DNA of 64,000 bases from CAZXGD01 sp046350455 (lineage in GTDB: Bacteria; Planctomycetota; Phycisphaerae; Phycisphaerales; SM1A02): positions 1 to 64,000 of the forward strand of contig JAXMAM010000006.1 in assembly GCA_046350455.1 (NCBI GenBank), written 5' to 3'. Position 1 is the first letter of the stretch, and every line of letters starts with the position of its first letter. The translations under genes were made by a program, and so were the position numbers. Below, piece after piece: positions 61,241 to 64,000 of this stretch. A model generated the notes under the pieces. It made no database searches. It was not told where the DNA came from and was given only the letters and a program-made list of their open reading frames with translations.

Positions 61241-61609
61241 CTAACCGCGCCGCCACTCGGCTGGCACGTCACCCGCGCTGGCCATGATCCGGCTGTGGAT
61301 GCCGCCGCGGCCCTTCCATTCGGTGATCACCTGCAGCCACGCTGGGCGCATGGCGGCCACCAGGTCGTCGCGGATCCGGTTGGTGACGGCTTCGTAGTAG
61401 ATGCCTTCGTTGCGAAAGCTCTGGTAATACAGCTTCAGGCTCTTGAGCTCCACGCAGGTGGCTCCTGGCACATAGCGCAGGATGATCCGGCCAAAGTCCG
61501 GGTGCCCTGTCACCGGGCAGACCGACGTGAACTCTGTGTTCACGTGCTCAATGACAAACGGCGTGGCATTCGGCGTGGGAAACGTCTCGATGAGCGCAGC
61601 GTTGGGCAT
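61241..61609 (-). CDS. queF: 7-cyano-7-deazaguanine reductase
   Basis: 122 residues of the short, single-domain QueF type. The catalytic Cys31 lies in FTSVCPVTGHPDFG and Asp38 follows; the NADPH-binding QueF motif is ELKSLKLYYQSF, and RGGIHS closes the fold. It reduces preQ0 to preQ1 with NADPH in queuosine synthesis. In place of the usual F-H-E after the motif the sequence has YYE, which I recall from some short QueFs. The start codon is at the exact edge of repeat copy C (61610), and about 10-15 residues usually found before LETF are missing, so the original start and promoter may have been replaced. Confidence 0.87.
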   Translation of the reverse strand: MPNAALIETFPTPNATPFVIEHVNTEFTSVCPVTGHPDFGRIILRYVPGATCVELKSLKLYYQSFRNEGIYYEAVTNRIRDDLVAAMRPAWLQVITEWKGRGGIHSRIMASAGDVPAEWRRG

Positions 61610-61650
61610 GAAAATTGGTGCCTGGCACTCCTGTCCCTACTTTCTGAACC
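61610..61650 (+). repeat. GTGCCTGGCAC modular repeat, copy C (one unit)
   Basis: 41 bases: the left arm and centre of copy A (AAATTGGTGCCTGGCACTCCTG...) joined directly to its right end (TCCCTACTTTC), as if one unit had been lost. It starts at the queF start codon on the opposite strand. Confidence 0.75.
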
Positions 61651-61964
61651 GCAGGCGCGGCTGCCAGAGGGGGGGTGGGGAGGTGGCGTGAAAGCGACAG
61701 CCTACGGGAGAGTGGCGGCGGTGCGGCGGTGACGGTGCACCGGTGCGGCGGTGGTGGCGATGGCGGCGGCGGCGGTGCGGCGGTGGTGGTGGCGGTGCAC
61801 CGGTGCACCGCCCGTGCCGTGGTCGGGCGCGTCACCGCTCGGACGGGCCAGGAGGGACCCCTTTGCCGGTACTCGCTGGACGAACGAGGCCCACTCGCCC
61901 GCGCGCCCATTCGCCCGCGCGACCGCGCACCACCGCGCACCACCGCGCACTCGCTCGCCCGCTT
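61651..61964. other. Low-complexity gene-free stretch with GGN runs and a perfect palindrome
   Basis: About 315 bases without a credible gene. Positions 61734-61800 are runs of GGC/GGT triplets. 61791-61812 is a perfect 22-base palindrome centred on CACCGGTG. 61925-61950 has three copies of the ten-base unit CGCGCACCAC. Frames open through here on both strands only because stop codons are rare in such sequence. The triplet runs look like slippage products. Confidence 0.65.
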
Positions 61965-61967
61965 GGA

Positions 61968-62070
61968 GACCCGGGATCCGAGTGTCAGGCACGCCTTTCC
62001 AGAAAGGAGGACAGGAGTGCCATGCACCACTTTCTTGAAACCCGGGACAGGAGTGCCAGGCACCAATTTC
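61968..62070 (-). repeat. GTGCCTGGCAC modular repeat, copy D (three units)
   Basis: About 103 bases with three diverged units, read on the minus strand as GTGCCTGGCAC, GTGCATGGCAC and GTGCCTGACAC, each followed by a TCCTGTCC- or TCGGATCCC-like segment. The element begins at the stop codon of the endonuclease/TPR gene (TGA at 62071-62069), as copy B does at the clpP stop. Confidence 0.75.
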
Positions 62071-63946
62071 AGGGGCGGTATTGCTGTTGCAGGCGGAGCA
62101 TGGCGGGCTGGTTGGGGTCCAGCTCCAGGCTGCGGTTCAGGGCGCGGCGGGCTTCTTCGCGGGCGGCCTGGTCCAGGCGGTCGCTCAGGAGCCAGGTGTT
62201 CAGCGCTGTGACTGCCACGCCGTTCCAGGAGCGCGCACTGGTGGGTTCCAAGTCGGCAGCGCGCCGGTAGGCGGCCGCAGACCGCACGTAGTCGCCCTGC
62301 CGGAACTGCAGCCACCCCACGCGCTCCCAGGCCAGCGCGCTGGGCCAGCGCCGCGCCAGCTCTTCTGCTGTGCTGGCTGCCTCGCCGTAGCGGGCCTCTG
62401 CGGTGTACGCCTGCGTGAGCGGGCCCAGGATGCCCGGCTCTGGCGGCACCATGGTGAGCACCTCTTCCAGCACTGACGCTGCCTCTGTGGGCTGGTTGGC
62501 CGCCAGCAGCGCACGGCCCAGCTGCGTCCAGTCTGACGGCCGCGCCTCGGGCGACTGCGTGATCTGCCGCAGGTACGGCACCGCCATGGCCAGCTGGTCG
62601 CGCCGGGTGAGCGCATCCACCATGCCGCGCAGCGCGGCCATGCTGCCTGGCTGGTCCACCAGCACCTGCTGGTACTCGCGCATGGCCTCTGTGAGCCGGT
62701 TGGTGCCCATGTACAGCATGGCCAGCCCCATGCGGGCATCCACGTTGCGCGGGTCCAGCTTGATGGCATCCAGGTACGACGCCTCGGCCGCGCGCGGATC
62801 GCCCGCAGCCTGCTCTGCCTCTGCCTTGGCCACGTGCGCCTGCGGCAGGCGGGGGCTCTCTGCCAGCACCTGGCGGAACTCGCCCAGCGCAGCCTGGTAG
62901 TCGCCGCGGTCTGCCACGTCGCGCGCAGCGTCCAGCCTGGCCTGCTGCTCTGGCGTGGGCTGGTCAGCTGCCAGGTTCTGCGACGTGGCGGCGTACTCGC
63001 CTGCTGGCTTGGACCACGGCCTGCACCCAGGAAGGAGCAGCGTGGCACCCACCACCAGCGCCAGCATGGCGCACGCGCGCAGCCACGCAGCGTTGGCGCG
63101 GTCTGGATCCTGCCGGCGCAGCTTGCCCTCCTTGGGCGTCTCCATGATGAACGGCACCTGCTGCAGCAACGGGTCGCGCGCGATCTGCTCAAAGCACGCC
63201 TTGCCGCACAGGCCGTTGCCCAGATGCTCGTGCCGGTCCAGGTGCGACCCCACGTCGCCCTTGGAGTCGTTCACATGCAGCACGCGCACGGCCTTCTTGC
63301 CAACCTTGCTGCGCAGGGTCTCCCACACAGCGGCGGCCGCGGCTGGCGTGCGCATGTCGTGCCCAAAGGCGCTGGCATGACAGGTGTCGAAGCACACTGC
63401 CACGCGCTCTGGTTGCTTCACCAGGTCCAGCACGCGCCGGAGGTGCTCGAACGGCCCGCCCAGGTTGGTGCCAGCGCCCACCGTGTTCTCCAGGCACGTG
63501 ACCGTGGCGTAGCCAGGCAGGTCTGCGTGCAGATGGTCCAGGCTGGCAGCCAGACGCCGGAGTCCGGCCTCCTCATCTGCAGCGCTGCCCTTCTCTCCCA
63601 GATGCGCGCCCGGGTGCATCACGCAGCTTGGAATGCCCAGCGCCTCGCAGCGCTCCAGCTCATGTCGCTGCAAGTCCACGCTGCGCGCACGGTTGGTGGC
63701 GTCAGGTGAAGCCAGGTTCACCAGGTAGCTGTTGTGGCTCACCAGGCGGCGCTCGGGATGCACGTCCCAGCCCGCAGCCTTCACCGCTGCCTTGAACGCC
63801 GCGATCTCTTCCGCCTGCAGCGGCCGCACCTTCCACTGCCGCTGGTTCTTGGTGAACACCTGCACGCAGTCCAGGCCAAGCCGCTGCGCCTCCTCCACCG
63901 CCAGGTGCAGGCCACCAGCCACGCTCAGATGGCTGCCCACCAGCAT
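62069..63946 (-). CDS. nfo: Endonuclease IV fused in frame to a lipoprotein TPR protein
   Basis: 625 residues in one frame. Residues 1-292 are a complete endonuclease IV: all nine zinc ligands are present (His71, His111, Glu153, Asp187, His190, His224, Asp237, His239, Glu269), in motifs such as VSHNSYLVNLASP, CFDTCHASAFGHD and HVNDSKG. It should cut DNA 5' of abasic sites. Without a stop, residues 294-308 read as a lipoprotein signal (MLALVVGATLLLPGC), followed by about eight TPR units to the end (YLDAIKLDPRNVDARMGLAMLYMG and others). A cytosolic nuclease fused to an export signal is odd. Either the TPR part is translated separately from the ATG at 63067, or a stop has been lost. No ribosome site is visible before 63067. 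Confidence 0.85.
   Translation of the reverse strand: MLVGSHLSVAGGLHLAVEEAQRLGLDCVQVFTKNQRQWKVRPLQAEEIAAFKAAVKAAGWDVHPERRLVSHNSYLVNLASPDATNRARSVDLQRHELERCEALGIPSCVMHPGAHLGEKGSAADEEAGLRRLAASLDHLHADLPGYATVTCLENTVGAGTNLGGPFEHLRRVLDLVKQPERVAVCFDTCHASAFGHDMRTPAAAAAVWETLRSKVGKKAVRVLHVNDSKGDVGSHLDRHEHLGNGLCGKACFEQIARDPLLQQVPFIMETPKEGKLRRQDPDRANAAWLRACAMLALVVGATLLLPGCRPWSKPAGEYAATSQNLAADQPTPEQQARLDAARDVADRGDYQAALGEFRQVLAESPRLPQAHVAKAEAEQAAGDPRAAEASYLDAIKLDPRNVDARMGLAMLYMGTNRLTEAMREYQQVLVDQPGSMAALRGMVDALTRRDQLAMAVPYLRQITQSPEARPSDWTQLGRALLAANQPTEAASVLEEVLTMVPPEPGILGPLTQAYTAEARYGEAASTAEELARRWPSALAWERVGWLQFRQGDYVRSAAAYRRAADLEPTSARSWNGVAVTALNTWLLSDRLDQAAREEARRALNRSLELDPNQPAMLRLQQQYRP
63067..63069 (-). other. 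Possible internal start of the TPR lipoprotein
   Basis: The ATG whose first base on the minus strand is 63067 would start a 332-residue lipoprotein (62069-63067) with the lipobox LLPGC 15 residues in. It is in the same frame as the endonuclease IV part. The region just upstream (GC-rich end of the nuclease domain) shows no Shine-Dalgarno sequence, so this start is uncertain. Confidence 0.4.
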
Positions 63947-64000
63947 CAGCCGCAGCCCTCTGCGCTTGCAGCGCCCACCGAGTGCCGCCGCGAGACAAGC

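Noticed and set aside
61734..61950. CRISPR-like short repeats
   Set aside because: Units are uninterrupted triplets or ten-base tandems without spacers of constant length, and no cas gene is present.

Overview
The window is 64 kb of very GC-rich, densely coded bacterial DNA. It most likely comes from a planctomycete, probably of the Phycisphaerae type. The pointers are two secreted proteins with PEP-CTERM-like tails (the intact one ends in a VPAPGALALL / RRRR tail), a protein with a planctomycete-type CxxCH cytochrome domain, LL-diaminopimelate aminotransferase (dapL), three linked clpP genes, a tricorn-like protease, a small membrane protein ending in CxxC...CPECG, and many secreted proteins without known function. 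The lineage is inferred from gene content; no rRNA is present.

Layout. 1-7.3 kb: CpeT-like protein, methylisocitrate lyase, a lipoprotein hydrolase, two unrecognised secreted proteins and a Tat-exported NHL-repeat protein. 7.3-12 kb: a membrane/cytochrome/LRR protein, DNA polymerase IV, an unknown gene and a chromate transporter. 12-20.7 kb (minus strand): a close-packed run reading holA, proline-rich lipoprotein, kup, ABC permease, ABC ATPase, membrane-fusion protein, cation-efflux protein. 20.7-25.6 kb: astB, a TPR protein, an FHA-histidine kinase, and a convergent MoxR ATPase. 25.6-27 kb: a candidate cobalamin-type riboswitch, a PEP-CTERM-like gene whose tail is overwritten by a repeat, and a zinc-ribbon membrane protein between two inverted copies of that repeat. 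27-29 kb: three translationally coupled clpP genes. 29-41 kb: an outer-membrane barrel, then purE-purK-recC-recB-recD on the minus strand. 41-42.9 kb: a stretch packed with perfect stem-loops, a Xer recombinase and tRNA-Lys. 42.9-51 kb: SNF2 helicase plus SWIM protein, then a tricorn-like protease. 51-57 kb: methyltransferase, rlmE, dapL, a DUF4097-like lipoprotein and an esterase. 57-64 kb: a 971-residue unknown exported protein, a PEP-CTERM gene, queF, a low-complexity gap with repeats, and an endonuclease IV ORF fused in frame to a lipoprotein TPR domain.

How the genes fit together. Housekeeping functions (RecBCD repair, Pol IV, AP endonuclease, purine synthesis, lysine/peptidoglycan precursor synthesis, queuosine, Clp proteolysis, K+ uptake) are interleaved with envelope genes. 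Stop/start overlaps (ATGA or GTGA) are frequent: cpeT-like/prpB, permease/ATPase, holA/lipoprotein, clpP/clpP/clpP, recC/recB/recD, SNF2/SWIM and methyltransferase/rlmE.

The most unusual signals are the stem-loop array at 41.1-41.4 kb, a modular repeat built on the palindrome GTGCCTGGCAC that abuts gene ends at several places, the riboswitch-like leader on the PEP-CTERM-like gene, and the endonuclease IV-TPR fusion. I see no CRISPR array, transposase, phage gene, rRNA or replication origin.
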